Assembly: GCA_023475105.1 (NCBI GenBank)
Contig: JAMCWJ010000008.1
Location: 1 to 52,126, forward strand
Direction of reading: 5' to 3'
Length of the DNA: 52,126 nt
Source: Nitrospirota bacterium
GTDB lineage: Bacteria; Nitrospirota; Thermodesulfovibrionia; Thermodesulfovibrionales; UBA9159
Part shown: positions 34,901 to 43,754 of the stretch, piece after piece
How positions within the stretch are numbered: the stretch's first letter is position 1
Layout: each line of letters starts with the position of its first letter
Position numbers and translations under genes: made by a program
Notes under the pieces: generated by a model
The model's input: only the letters and a program-made list of their open reading frames with translations
Databases searched by the model: none
Told to the model about the DNA's origin: nothing

Positions 34901-37900
34901 TGATCTATCTGTCGCTTTCGAATCCCGCGACGCTAGGAGCGGCCGGGCCTATACTGTGGCTCTGGTTTGTTTCCCCTACTATCGCGTGGTGGATCAGCCG
35001 GCCTCTCACCCGCCGCGGAGCAAGGCTGATGGCTGAACAAATCCTCTTTCTCCGGAAGCTTTCGCGAAGGACCTGGGCGTTTTTCGAGACCTTCGTAGGC
35101 CCGGAAGATCATTGGCTGCCACCTGATAACTATCAGGAGTATCGCGTTGCTACGGTTGTGCATCGCACGTCGCCGACCAACATGGGCCTTGCGCTGCTGG
35201 CGAATTTGTCCGCATATGACTTCGGTTACATTTCAGCCGGACAACTCATCGAGCGTACGGAGAATGCGCTGCGCACGATGGAAGCCATGGAACGGCACCG
35301 GGGCCACTTCTACAACTGGTACGATACGCAGTCTCTGAAACCGCTGCTGCCTAGGTACATTTCGACGGTCGACAGCGGGAACCTTGCAGCCCACCTGCTT
35401 ACCTTGCGGCAGGGCCTGCTTGCTCTTCCCGATCAGACGATCCTGGGCCCAAGATTATTTGACGGTCTCACCGATACAGTAATGATTCTCCTGGACGCTG
35501 CGGCCGCAATGGCTCCCGAAGGAGGCGCTCATGGCCGACTGGCTCAACTCCGGAAGGACCTCGAGCCCGTATATAATTCCCCTCCAACTTCGCTCGCCGC
35601 TGCGCGGCACCGCCTGGACCAGCTGGCTGCATCCGGCGCTGAAGTGGTCGTTAGTCTCGATGCCCTCGGTGCGGCTCCCGATAACGAAGCCGCGTGGTGG
35701 GCACGCGCCTTTGCCGCGCAATGCCGGGCTGCTCTCGATGATCTGATGTTTCTCGCTGCGTCGCCAGCAAGCAGCATCGATAAGATACCGACACTGCGCG
35801 AACTGGCAGGACTTGGCAACCAGCGCGCCAGTGAGAGAATTGCGACTATCGAACGCCTTGCGCAGCAATTAAGTGAACTCAGTCGTATAGAATATGATTT
35901 CCTGTTCGACAAGGCGCGTCATCTGCTGGCTATCGGGTACAATGTTAGCGAACGCCGAAGGGACGCGAGTTTTTACGATCTGTTGGCTTCGGAAGCGAGA
36001 TTATGCTGTTTCGTGGCAATTGCGCAAGGACAACTTCCGCAGGAGAGCTGGTTCAGCCTGGGACGCCTGCTCACTAATTCCGGTGGAGAGCCGGTTCTTC
36101 TTTCATGGAGCGGTTCGATGTTCGAATACCTTATGCCGCTTTTGGTGATGCCGACGTACGAACACACGTTGCTCGACCAGACCTATGCGGCGGCGGTGGA
36201 CAGACAGATCGGGTATGGGAGGCAGCGCAGCGTACCGTGGGGCATGTCGGAATCAGGGTACAACGCGGTCGACGTCCATCTCAACTACCAATACCGCGCC
36301 TTCGGCGTACCCGGCCTGGGGCTCCAACGCGGTCTTGCCGATGACTTGGTCATTGCGCCCTATGCCTCGGCGCTTGCCTTGATGGTGGCGCCTGAGGAGG
36401 CTTGTCTGAACCTGCAACGACTTAGCGCTGAAGGCTTTGAGGCCCGCTATGGTTTTTACGAAGCGATCGACTATACCCCCTCACGTCAGCGGCGCAGACA
36501 ATCGAGCACGGTGGTACGGTCATTCATGGCACACCACCAGGGCATGAGTCTCCTCTCACTGGCCCATCTGCTTTTGGACCGTCCGATGCAAAAAAGATTC
36601 GAATCAGACCCTTTGTTCCAGGCTACTATGCTCCTTCTCCAGGAGCGGGTCCCAAGGGCTACAGCCTTCTATCTGGAGACCCCCGAGCTCTCCGACGTTC
36701 GTGCGATTTCCAGTGGGGCGGAGATGCCGGTGCGCGTTTTCAACAGCCCCAACACTCCGATACCGGAGGTGCAGCTGCTGTCCAACGGCAGATACCACGT
36801 GGTGGTCACGAACGCCGGCGGCGGTTACAGCAGTTGGAAGGAGATGGCAGTAACACGCTGGCGCGAAGACACCACCTGCGACAACTGGGGCACGTTTTGT
36901 TACCTCCGCGACGTGGCGAGCGGGAAGTTCTGGTCAACTGCGTATCAGCCTACGCTCAAACGGTCTGACACATACGAAGCGATTTTTTCGGACGCGCGGG
37001 CGGAGTTTCGCCGCCGCGACCACGACTATAAGACGCATACGGAGATCGTTGTTTCGCCGGAAGATGACATCGAACTGCGCCGGATCCGCATCACGAACTC
37101 CTCCCGGACACGCAGAACGATCGATGTAACGAGTTACGCGGAGGTCGTCCTTGCACCGCCTGCCGCAGACGCGCTGCACCCGGCGTTCAGCAATCTCTTT
37201 GTTCAGACCGAGATCATCGACCAAAGGAAGGCGATCCTCTGCACCCGACGCCCCCGCTCCCAGGGCGAGCACGCGCCATGGATGTTTCACCTGATGACCG
37301 CTCACGGGACAGAGGTCGAAGAAGTTTCCTATGAGACCGACCGCATGCAGTTCATCGGCAGGGGAAGGACCGTCGCCAATCCGCAAGCCATGAGCGGTCG
37401 AGCGACTCTATCGGGGGCGCTCTCCGGAAGCGAGGGCTCAGTGCTTGATCCGATTGTCGCAATCAGGTACCGGATCACGCTCGATCCGGAAGAGTCGGCA
37501 ACGATAGATGTAGTGTCGGGCATCGGGGAAACCAGGGACGTCTGTATGGGCCTTGTCGAGAAATACCAGGACCGGCGTCTCGCGGACCGCGTCTTTGATC
37601 TGGCGTGGACACACAGCCAGGTGCTGCTGCGGCAGATCAATGCCACAGAGGCCGACGCGCAACTCTATGGACGCATTGCCGGCTCTATAATTTACGCCAA
37701 TCCCTTGCTGCGTGCCGACACGGGCATTCTCAGAAAAAACCGCCGCGGGCAATCCGGTCTGTGGGGATACGCCATTTCCGGGGACCTGCCGATCGTGCTG
37801 CTGCGGATCGAAGATCCGGCCAATATCGACCTGGTGCGGCAGCTCGTCCAGGCCCACGCATACTGGCGTCTCAAAGGACTAGCGGTGGACCTGGTAATAT

Positions 37901-40662
37901 GGAACGAAGATCGCGCCGGGTACCGGCAACTTCTTCAGGACCAGATCATGGGGCTCATTGCGGCAGGCCTCGAAGCCAATGTGAAAGACCGACCGGGCGG
38001 CATTTTTGTAAAGCTCGTTGAGCAGATATCGAATGAGGACCGCATTTTGCTCCAAACAGTAGCTCGCGCCATCATTAGCGACAGTTGGGGAACGCTGGAG
38101 GAACAGGTCAACCGCCGCGGTATCGTGAACGCAATAGTACCGCGCCTCAAACCGACCAGGCCCCTTCGCTCCGAATCCGTCACATTCGTGGCAATGCCCC
38201 GCCGCGATCTGATCTTTTCCAACGAGTTGGGAGGATTCAGCCCTGATGGACGCGAGTACATAATTACGACCACGCGGGGGCAGGTGACTCCGGCGCCATG
38301 GGTGAATGTGCTGGCCAATCCACGCTTCGGGACGGTTATTTCGGAGAGCGGGTCGGCTTACACTTGGAGCGAAAATGCCCATGAGTTCCGCCTCACCCCC
38401 TGGCACAACGATCCTTTGTGCGATTCGGGCGGAGAAGCTTTTTACCTTCGCGATGAAGAGAGCGGCCTTTTCTGGTCGCCCACTCCGCTACCCAGCCGCG
38501 GCGCGGCGCCGTATGTCAGCCGGCACGGGCTCGGCTATAGCGTCTTTGAACACACAGAGGACGGCATCAGCTCCGAGGTCTGGGTTTACGTGGCCATAGA
38601 CGCACCGGTCAAGTTCACGGTCTTGAAAGTGCGCAACGAGTCAGGCCGGTCCCGCCGTCTCTCCGCCACCGGTTACGCTGAGTGGGTGCTTGGTGATCTG
38701 CGACCGAAATCGGGGATGCACGTAATCACCAAAGTTGACCCCGATACCGGCGCTCTCTTAGCGTTAAACCCATACAACACGGAGTTTACCGACCGGACCG
38801 CGTTTTTCGACGTGGATGATACGACCCGGACCTTAAGCGGCGACCGGACCGAATTCCTTGGCCGTAACGGCACGCTTCGGAGCCCGGACGCGATGACGCG
38901 GTCGCGGCTTTCCGGCAAAGTAGGGGCTGCCCTGGATCCCTGCGCCGCTATACAGGTCCCATTCGATTTGACCGACGGGCAGGAGCGTGAGATTATTTTC
39001 AGGCTCGGCGTTGGGCAAGACTCAAATGATGCCGGCCAACTGGTGCGCCGCTTTCGTGGATCTGCTTCCGCGCGAAGAGCTCTTGAAGCGGTCTGGCAGT
39101 ACTGGAACCATACTCTCGGCGCAGTGCAGGTGGAAACACCGGAGCAGTCCGTCAACGTCCTGGCCAATGGCTGGCTCTTATACCAGACTCTGGCATGTCG
39201 TCTTTGGGCCCGGTCCGGATACTACCAGTCGGGTGGCGCCTTTGGTTTCCGCGACCAGTTGCAAGACGTGATGGCGGTCATTCACACGGAACCGCGCCTT
39301 GTGCGCGAGCACCTCCTGCTCTGTGCGGCCCGTCAGTTTGGGGAGGGAGATGTTCAGCATTGGTGGCATCCTCCGTCAGGCCGGGGAGTGCGTACGCACT
39401 GTTCGGACGACTTCCTCTGGTTGCCGTTGGCTACATGCCGGTACGTCATGAGCACCGGTGACACCGGCGTATTGGATGAATCCGTCCGCTTCATCGAGGG
39501 CCGCCCAGTAAGAACTGATGAGGACTCGTATTACGATCTTCCCGGCCGATCGGACGAAACGGCCACTTTGTACGAACACTGTGTGCGGGCCATCCTGAAT
39601 GGCCTCAGACTCGGTGAGCACGGCCTGCCGCTCATAGGCTCGGGTGATTGGAACGACGGCATGAACATGGTGGGCGAACATGGTAAAGGCGAAAGCGTCT
39701 GGTTGGGGTTCTTCCTTTATGACGTGCTTATGCAGTTTGCCGCGATTGCACGACTACGTGATGACCTGCCCTTTGCCGAGCGCTGCCGGGAGGAAGCTGC
39801 TCAACTGCGCAGGAATATCGAGGAGAACGGTTGGGATGGCGGCTGGTACCGACGCGCTTACTTTGACGACGGCTCGCCGCTGGGTTCTGCGGGCAATGCC
39901 GAATGCCAGATCGATTCGGTAGCGCAGAGCTGGTCTGTTCTCTCGGGCGCCGGGGATGCCGAACGCTCCCGCATGGCAATGGAGGCAGTGGATAAGCGCC
40001 TTGTGAGCCGCGACCATAGCCTGATCCAGCTCCTGGACCCGCCGTTCGATAAATCGGATCTGAATCCCGGCTATATAAAAGGATACGTCCCGGGTGTAAG
40101 GGAGAATGGCGGGCAGTACACCCATGCGGCGATCTGGGCCGCGATGGCCTTCGCTCAATTGGGCGACAGCAGTCGCGCGTGGGAACTGCTTACGATGATC
40201 AACCCGGTAAACCATGCGGGATCTCCGGAGAAGATTGCGACCTACAAGGTGGAACCGTATGTTGTCGCTGCCGACGTATATGCGCTCTCACCGCACGTTG
40301 GCGGCGGTGGATGGACCTGGTACACGGGGTCGGCAGGCTGGATGTACAGGCTTATCCTGGAATCGCTACTGGGGCTGCGGCTTGAAACAGACAGGCTGCA
40401 TTTCGCGCCGTGCCTCCCCGGGGAGTGGGAGTCGTTTAAGGTGCATTACCGTTACAGGGAAACGGTCTACCATATCACCCTGCTGCAAACGAATAACGGC
40501 AGCACAGTGAGTGTGACCGTCGATGGCATTGAGCAACCCGATGATACTATTCCACTTCTTGACGACCATCGGGAACATTCGGTCCAGGTGAAAATACCCG
40601 TCCCGGACAAAACGAAGGAACATAATACGTTAAGTATATGCAATATAAAGGGGAAATTATGA
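31942..40662 (+). CDS. Giant cyclic beta-1,2-glucan synthase (NdvB-like)
   Basis: 2906 aa from a TTG with AAGGAG nine bases upstream. Layout: N-terminal region with FYLIEEEIRTARRHLPKGYS; membrane segments at about 420-490; a GT84 glycosyltransferase domain with the acidic LDTDTQLPRDSARQF near 655; further membrane segments at 850-890 and 980-1025; a glucoamylase-like domain near 1440-1480; two beta-sandwich domains; and a C-terminal GH94 phosphorylase-like domain with GSGDWNDGMN at about 2567. NdvB builds, cyclises and trims beta-1,2-glucans for the periplasm. It overlaps galU by 4 bp. Unusually large and GC-rich; otherwise intact. Confidence 0.93.
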   Translation: MKVSDKTILGSLPHSRVSFRGTDLAQKYAGDKPPLRSELFSRDQMEQHGRTLAGLHKLSPGHAPDQLLSRLSENEGVLISARNLLADAVKTDRRITPAGEWLLDNFYLIEEEIRTARRHLPKGYSRELPRLLNGPSDGIPRVYDIALETISHGDGRVDSENLSSFVAAYQTVSVLKLGELWAIPIMLRLALIENLRRVAARIAADRINRNFADYWADQLTETAEKDPNSLILVIADMVRSDPPMVSSFVAEFTRRLQGQSPALALPLTWIEQRLSESGLTIEQSVHSENQQQASDQVSISNSIGSLRFLGAMDWPEFVERMSSVEQVLREDPGGVYGKMDFATRDRYRHVVEKIAKGSLLSEGEVARKAIGLAREAADHKDDKQGRDDRVAHVGFYLIDKGLPQLERMVGVRLSISESLQKIGYAFPLLFYVGTITLITVIFTGSLLVEKAYAGGSPDWLLALIGIFSMLGASQLAVELVNWLATLLVTPHQLPRMDYSKGIPPESRTLAVIPTMLISAQNIEDLIEALEVRFLANRDENLHFGLLTDFRDADEETTPEDKPLLQLARKRIEELNKKYGSTQGDTFFLFHRPRRWNTRDRIWMGYERKRGKLADLNSLLSGRGNGRTHDLSENRFSLIVGNTEILSNVTYVITLDTDTQLPRDSARQFAGVMAHPLNRACYDEDKQRVVAGYGILQPRVAASLPGTNRSRYARMCGSDPGIDPYTRAVSDVYQDLFGEGSFIGKGIYDVAAFERALNGRFPENRILSHDLLEGCYARAGLLSDVLLYEEYPSCYSADVSRRHRWVRGDWQIARWLLSDVPGPGPGARFQKNPLSGLSQWKIFDNLRRSMMGIAHTLLLLLGWTVLSSVLFWTLSVIGIILVPPLIASILEMFRKPDDALLGQHLAAAVRSARRRFARAAFSLACLPYEAFFSLDAILRTAWRMLTRKRLLEWSPSNDADRSSRNNQEGLAAYCRTMWIGPIIAVAALIYLSLSNPATLGAAGPILWLWFVSPTIAWWISRPLTRRGARLMAEQILFLRKLSRRTWAFFETFVGPEDHWLPPDNYQEYRVATVVHRTSPTNMGLALLANLSAYDFGYISAGQLIERTENALRTMEAMERHRGHFYNWYDTQSLKPLLPRYISTVDSGNLAAHLLTLRQGLLALPDQTILGPRLFDGLTDTVMILLDAAAAMAPEGGAHGRLAQLRKDLEPVYNSPPTSLAAARHRLDQLAASGAEVVVSLDALGAAPDNEAAWWARAFAAQCRAALDDLMFLAASPASSIDKIPTLRELAGLGNQRASERIATIERLAQQLSELSRIEYDFLFDKARHLLAIGYNVSERRRDASFYDLLASEARLCCFVAIAQGQLPQESWFSLGRLLTNSGGEPVLLSWSGSMFEYLMPLLVMPTYEHTLLDQTYAAAVDRQIGYGRQRSVPWGMSESGYNAVDVHLNYQYRAFGVPGLGLQRGLADDLVIAPYASALALMVAPEEACLNLQRLSAEGFEARYGFYEAIDYTPSRQRRRQSSTVVRSFMAHHQGMSLLSLAHLLLDRPMQKRFESDPLFQATMLLLQERVPRATAFYLETPELSDVRAISSGAEMPVRVFNSPNTPIPEVQLLSNGRYHVVVTNAGGGYSSWKEMAVTRWREDTTCDNWGTFCYLRDVASGKFWSTAYQPTLKRSDTYEAIFSDARAEFRRRDHDYKTHTEIVVSPEDDIELRRIRITNSSRTRRTIDVTSYAEVVLAPPAADALHPAFSNLFVQTEIIDQRKAILCTRRPRSQGEHAPWMFHLMTAHGTEVEEVSYETDRMQFIGRGRTVANPQAMSGRATLSGALSGSEGSVLDPIVAIRYRITLDPEESATIDVVSGIGETRDVCMGLVEKYQDRRLADRVFDLAWTHSQVLLRQINATEADAQLYGRIAGSIIYANPLLRADTGILRKNRRGQSGLWGYAISGDLPIVLLRIEDPANIDLVRQLVQAHAYWRLKGLAVDLVIWNEDRAGYRQLLQDQIMGLIAAGLEANVKDRPGGIFVKLVEQISNEDRILLQTVARAIISDSWGTLEEQVNRRGIVNAIVPRLKPTRPLRSESVTFVAMPRRDLIFSNELGGFSPDGREYIITTTRGQVTPAPWVNVLANPRFGTVISESGSAYTWSENAHEFRLTPWHNDPLCDSGGEAFYLRDEESGLFWSPTPLPSRGAAPYVSRHGLGYSVFEHTEDGISSEVWVYVAIDAPVKFTVLKVRNESGRSRRLSATGYAEWVLGDLRPKSGMHVITKVDPDTGALLALNPYNTEFTDRTAFFDVDDTTRTLSGDRTEFLGRNGTLRSPDAMTRSRLSGKVGAALDPCAAIQVPFDLTDGQEREIIFRLGVGQDSNDAGQLVRRFRGSASARRALEAVWQYWNHTLGAVQVETPEQSVNVLANGWLLYQTLACRLWARSGYYQSGGAFGFRDQLQDVMAVIHTEPRLVREHLLLCAARQFGEGDVQHWWHPPSGRGVRTHCSDDFLWLPLATCRYVMSTGDTGVLDESVRFIEGRPVRTDEDSYYDLPGRSDETATLYEHCVRAILNGLRLGEHGLPLIGSGDWNDGMNMVGEHGKGESVWLGFFLYDVLMQFAAIARLRDDLPFAERCREEAAQLRRNIEENGWDGGWYRRAYFDDGSPLGSAGNAECQIDSVAQSWSVLSGAGDAERSRMAMEAVDKRLVSRDHSLIQLLDPPFDKSDLNPGYIKGYVPGVRENGGQYTHAAIWAAMAFAQLGDSSRAWELLTMINPVNHAGSPEKIATYKVEPYVVAADVYALSPHVGGGGWTWYTGSAGWMYRLILESLLGLRLETDRLHFAPCLPGEWESFKVHYRYRETVYHITLLQTNNGSTVSVTVDGIEQPDDTIPLLDDHREHSVQVKIPVPDKTKEHNTLSICNIKGKL

Positions 40663-41528
40663 GATCCATGCCGATTAAGAAAGCTATTGTCGCAGTGGCC
40701 GGCGCCGGGACGAGATTCCTTCCGGCAACGAAGACCATGCCGAAAGAGATGTTACCGATCGTGGATAAGCCGATTATTCAGTTAGTCGTCGAGGAATTGG
40801 TGGAAGCCGGGATACAGGACATTATCTTAGTCACAAAGTGGGATAAGAAGCCTCTGGAAGACCACTTCGATCATAACTGGGCCCTGGCAAATGAATTAAG
40901 GGAAGCGGGAAAGCTGAAACAGCTCGAGGAGATAACACGAATTTCCGAGATGGCCAACTTCGTCTATATTAGGCAAAAGGGCCCTTATGGCAACGGTACC
41001 CCTGTTTTGTCTGCCGCGAGCCTGGTAGATAACGAACCGTTTATCTATGTTTGGGGTGATGATCTTGTGCGCTCAAAAGTATCCTTCACCAAGCAGATGA
41101 TAGAGGATTATCAGGGTCACGGCCACCTGATGATCGGGGTGCAGAAAGTCGAACGAGAGATGGTGAACCGCTACGGGATTGTAAAGCTGCGTCCTCACTC
41201 TTCGGAAATCGAAAAAATTATAGAAAAGCCCTCCATCGATGAGGCCCCCTCTCAGCTGGCCGATTTCGGGCGGATGATCTTGAACCAGGATATCGTCGAT
41301 ATCCTAAGAGAAATTCCGCTCGGCAAAGACAACGAGCTTTGGATCGTCGATGCAATCCGTCAGTATGTCGAACGTGGAGGGATTTTTCTGGCCAAAGAGG
41401 TGGATAATGGAGAATGGTTGACTACCGGAGATCCGTTGAACTACCTGAAGGCAGTCATAAAATATGCCTTGGACAGGGAGGATATCGGGCAAGACCTGAA
41501 GGAGTTCCTGAAAACCTCGGTATGCTGA
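40659..41528 (+). CDS. galU: UTP-glucose-1-phosphate uridylyltransferase
   Basis: 289 aa from the ATG at 40659, which overlaps the glucan synthase stop (ATGA) and follows AAAGGGGA; an earlier ATG at 40638 lacks a good site. The nucleotide loop VAGAGTRFLPATKTMPKEML then PIVDKPIIQ, the WGDDLV metal site and the IEKPS block are all present. It makes UDP-glucose, the donor used by the glucan synthase encoded just upstream. Translational coupling points to a dedicated supply. Confidence 0.95.
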   Translation: MRSMPIKKAIVAVAGAGTRFLPATKTMPKEMLPIVDKPIIQLVVEELVEAGIQDIILVTKWDKKPLEDHFDHNWALANELREAGKLKQLEEITRISEMANFVYIRQKGPYGNGTPVLSAASLVDNEPFIYVWGDDLVRSKVSFTKQMIEDYQGHGHLMIGVQKVEREMVNRYGIVKLRPHSSEIEKIIEKPSIDEAPSQLADFGRMILNQDIVDILREIPLGKDNELWIVDAIRQYVERGGIFLAKEVDNGEWLTTGDPLNYLKAVIKYALDREDIGQDLKEFLKTSVC

Positions 41529-41646
41529 AATCAGCAGAAAGGCTATCCGGCCTTGCCTTCGGCTCATATTTCTGGTAGCATTCATCAGAACACTCCAGGT
41601 TCTCGAACGGCAAGAATATGACCGGCAACACCAAAGGAGGCAGACA

Positions 41647-41763
41647 ATGGGCGACAAAGGCGGCAAAAAGGACAAAGAGAAGGGCCAGAAACAGAAGGCG
41701 ATCAAACATGCGGCAGATCTAAAAGAGAAAAAGGACAAACAACCAAAAAGCGCGCTGAAATAG
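41647..41763 (+). CDS. Small lysine-rich protein
   Basis: 38 aa, preceded by AAGGAGG with a 7-nt spacer, so translation is well supported. It reads MGDKGGKKDKEKGQKQKAIK, then HAADLKEKKDKQPKSALK: almost entirely Lys, Gln, Asp and Glu, highly soluble and probably disordered. It could bind nucleic acid or be a stress protein; no function is claimed. It lies 118 nt after galU. Confidence 0.65.
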   Translation: MGDKGGKKDKEKGQKQKAIKHAADLKEKKDKQPKSALK

Positions 41764-41772
41764 GGAGCAGGA

Positions 41773-41910
41773 TCAGCCACCAGGGAAATTAGGACCCTCA
41801 TTTCCCCACGTAAACCAACGACAGTTTTTGTCTTTTTTCGGGACAAGAATGATACTTTCTTTCTCATTAGGTTCGACCTCTGCGAGAACATTCACTTCAT
41901 TTGCCCCCAT
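41773..41910 (-). CDS. Possible small protein, unknown
   Basis: 45 aa from the ATG at 41910 (an in-frame ATG at 41931 adds 7 residues): MGANEVNVLAEVEPNEKESI, then ILVPKKDKNCRWFTWGNEGP. It has protein-like composition but no ribosome binding site and no recognised family. It may be a remnant. The surrounding 284 bp between the Lys-rich gene and the Fic gene hold nothing else. Confidence 0.3.
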   Translation of the reverse strand: MGANEVNVLAEVEPNEKESIILVPKKDKNCRWFTWGNEGPNFPGG

Positions 41911-42047
41911 TGAGCCAAATGAACTGCGCATAGATTGACCACAGTGGACCTTCCGAGCGCGAGTCGGTGGCCTCAGGCCCCGTGGTCGTCCCTGGGCTTG
42001 TCATACGGGCCATATCTCAACGGTATCAGAGAACTTTGCTATGGAAC

Positions 42048-43199
42048 TTACTTTTTTATGAGGATGTCCAACAGAGCTTGAGAGGCGAATAATTTGTTCC
42101 GTCGTTTCCCGGTCACTTCTTTAAGAATTCCCAAGTCTTGCAGCTTTATAACACCACCCTTCAAACTGTTGAATGAAGCATCCCATTTTCTTGTCAATAC
42201 TGAAATAGAGACAACGGGACTGGTGAATATTTCATCTAATAATTTATGTACGATTTCCGGAACTCTTCTGGCCTTGTTGATACGCTGAGAATATTCGTCA
42301 TGGAGGGCAAGTATTTTTTTTGCGTTATCTAAAGCATCGTTAGCCATATTAACGACCCCACGAAGAAAAAATTCAATCCATCCTTTCCAATCCCCGGTCT
42401 TACTTGCTGCAAGCAATCGTGCGTAATAATCATCTCTATATTTTTCGAAGAATTCAGAAAGATAAAGAAGAGGTTGGCTAAGACTTCCTTTCTGACAGAG
42501 GAAAAGTGTAATGAGAAGCCGTCCAATGCGACCATTTCCGTCAATGAATGGGTGTATTGCTTCAAATTGGTAGTGCAGCAAGGATGCTTGAATTAAGATA
42601 GGTTCTTTCGGTTCCGAATTGATATACTTTTCCCAATCTGACAGGGAGGCGTTCATCTCTTCTACAGGTGGCGGAATAAATGTTGCCTCGTTAAGCGTAC
42701 AGCCAGGCGGACCTATCCAGTTCTGGCTTCTGCGTAATTCACCTGGGGTGCCATGCTCGCCACGCACTCCTTTCATCAAAATCTTGTGCAATTCACAAAT
42801 TAGTCTGGTAGAAATAGGTAGTTTTTCAAGGAGAGCGATGCCTTGAATCATGGACTGAACATAATTATATACTTCTTTGACGTCTAGTATTTTGGGAATT
42901 TTCATTTCAGATGCCTCATAGAAAAATAAGTCACTTAAAGAAGACTGAGTGCCTTCAATTTTTGAACTTGATACGGCTTCGCGACGAATATAAGGAGAAA
43001 TTAAAAGAAAGGGATTCTTAAGTAACCTTCCTATGCCGGATAGCTCGCCCAATAATCTATCAGCATCTGAAAGAAGTCTAATAAGGCGATCGTCATATTC
43101 TATTATTGGCGGAAGGGGATTGGGAACAAATGCGCAATAATCCCTTAACGTTCTTACACACCTTCCGGCCGGTGATCTTTCAAAATCTTTAGGGTTCAA
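42048..43199 (-). CDS. Fic-domain protein with N-terminal inhibitory motif (first copy)
   Basis: 383 aa. The catalytic loop HPFIDGNGRIGR (residues 216-227, His216) is complete, so AMP transfer is expected. The inhibitory helix motif (SSKIEG, 78-83) blocks ATP binding in class II Fic proteins. The C-terminal 100 residues resemble a winged helix (VVSISVLTRKWDASFNSLKG then GVIKLQDLGILKEV), so it may also bind DNA. A periodic operator-like array lies directly upstream (43234-43339). Lower GC than the glucan genes suggests horizontal acquisition. Confidence 0.9.
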   Translation of the reverse strand: MNPKDFERSPAGRCVRTLRDYCAFVPNPLPPIIEYDDRLIRLLSDADRLLGELSGIGRLLKNPFLLISPYIRREAVSSSKIEGTQSSLSDLFFYEASEMKIPKILDVKEVYNYVQSMIQGIALLEKLPISTRLICELHKILMKGVRGEHGTPGELRRSQNWIGPPGCTLNEATFIPPPVEEMNASLSDWEKYINSEPKEPILIQASLLHYQFEAIHPFIDGNGRIGRLLITLFLCQKGSLSQPLLYLSEFFEKYRDDYYARLLAASKTGDWKGWIEFFLRGVVNMANDALDNAKKILALHDEYSQRINKARRVPEIVHKLLDEIFTSPVVSISVLTRKWDASFNSLKGGVIKLQDLGILKEVTGKRRNKLFASQALLDILIKK

Positions 43200-43233
43200 T
43201 GGTTAAATCTCTTTTTCAAGAAGTAATTTCCCC

Positions 43234-43339
43234 TGCAATAAGAAAATGCCATATTGCAAGTTTATCAAAGAAATTGCAATAATGTCAATCTTATTGCAAC
43301 AAAAGTACATATTACGCAATAACAAAACGTATTATTGCA
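43234..43339. promoter_or_regulatory. Three-unit operator array before the Fic gene
   Basis: Three inverted pairs of TGCAATA and TATTGCA: 43234-43240 with 43252-43258; 43275-43281 with 43292-43298; 43315-43321 (CGCAATA) with 43333-43339. Left arms start at 43234, 43275 and 43315, so units repeat every 40-41 bp, about four helical turns. A seventh, imperfect half site (CTGCATTAT) is near 43367. All lie in the AT-rich promoter region of the Fic gene. Confidence 0.7.
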
Positions 43340-43407
43340 GTTTCAGAAATAAGTGGAATACAGAAACTGCATTATGCTCATTTAACAAAATCTTTAAGAA
43401 AGGAGGA

Positions 43408-43529
43408 AATTACTAATGAGTTTATTAGTAGGGTGTCATTCCCGCTTGCCGGGAATCCTTCTTAGGAAAGACTCCGGACAAGCCGGAGTGACAAATAACG
43501 TTATCGTACTTATGTACTTCTTAGTAAGA
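43408..43529 (-). repeat. 122-bp dispersed element, copy 2
   Basis: The reverse complement of 4303-4424 with two differences noticed and the same length. It lies between the Fic promoter and tRNA-Arg. The interior REP-like hairpins (TTCCCGCTTGCCGGGAA and ACTCCGGACAAGCCGGAGT) are perfect here. Confidence 0.8.
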
Positions 43530-43599
43530 AGATTGAAGGCCGGATGGACACCTGGAATAAAGAAGGGATCACGGCATCCCGTAACCCCTTGAATTTTAT

Positions 43600-43675
43600 G
43601 GTGCCCCCTGCAAGAGTCGAACTTGCGACACCAGGTTTAGGAAACCTGTGCTCTATCCTTCTGAGCTAAGGGGGC
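43600..43675 (-). tRNA. tRNA-Arg (CCT anticodon)
   Basis: Cloverleaf on the minus strand: acceptor GCCCCCT/AGGGGGC, D arm GCTC...GAGC, anticodon stem CAGGT/ACCTG with loop TTCCTAA (anticodon CCT), T arm GCAAG-TTCGACT-CTTGC, discriminator A and an encoded CCA. All stems pair. Confidence 0.95.
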
Positions 43676-43754
43676 TATCAACTACGATCAAAGTCCTGAA
43701 CCGAAAAAAGAACAAAGCAAAAGGGAAAAAGCAGTGCATATTCGGAACTCTCCA

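Noticed and set aside
36795..36806. CCACGTGG core within the glucan synthase gene as another parS
   Set aside because: Only the central 8 bp match; the outer TGTT/AACA positions do not, and it is inside coding sequence.
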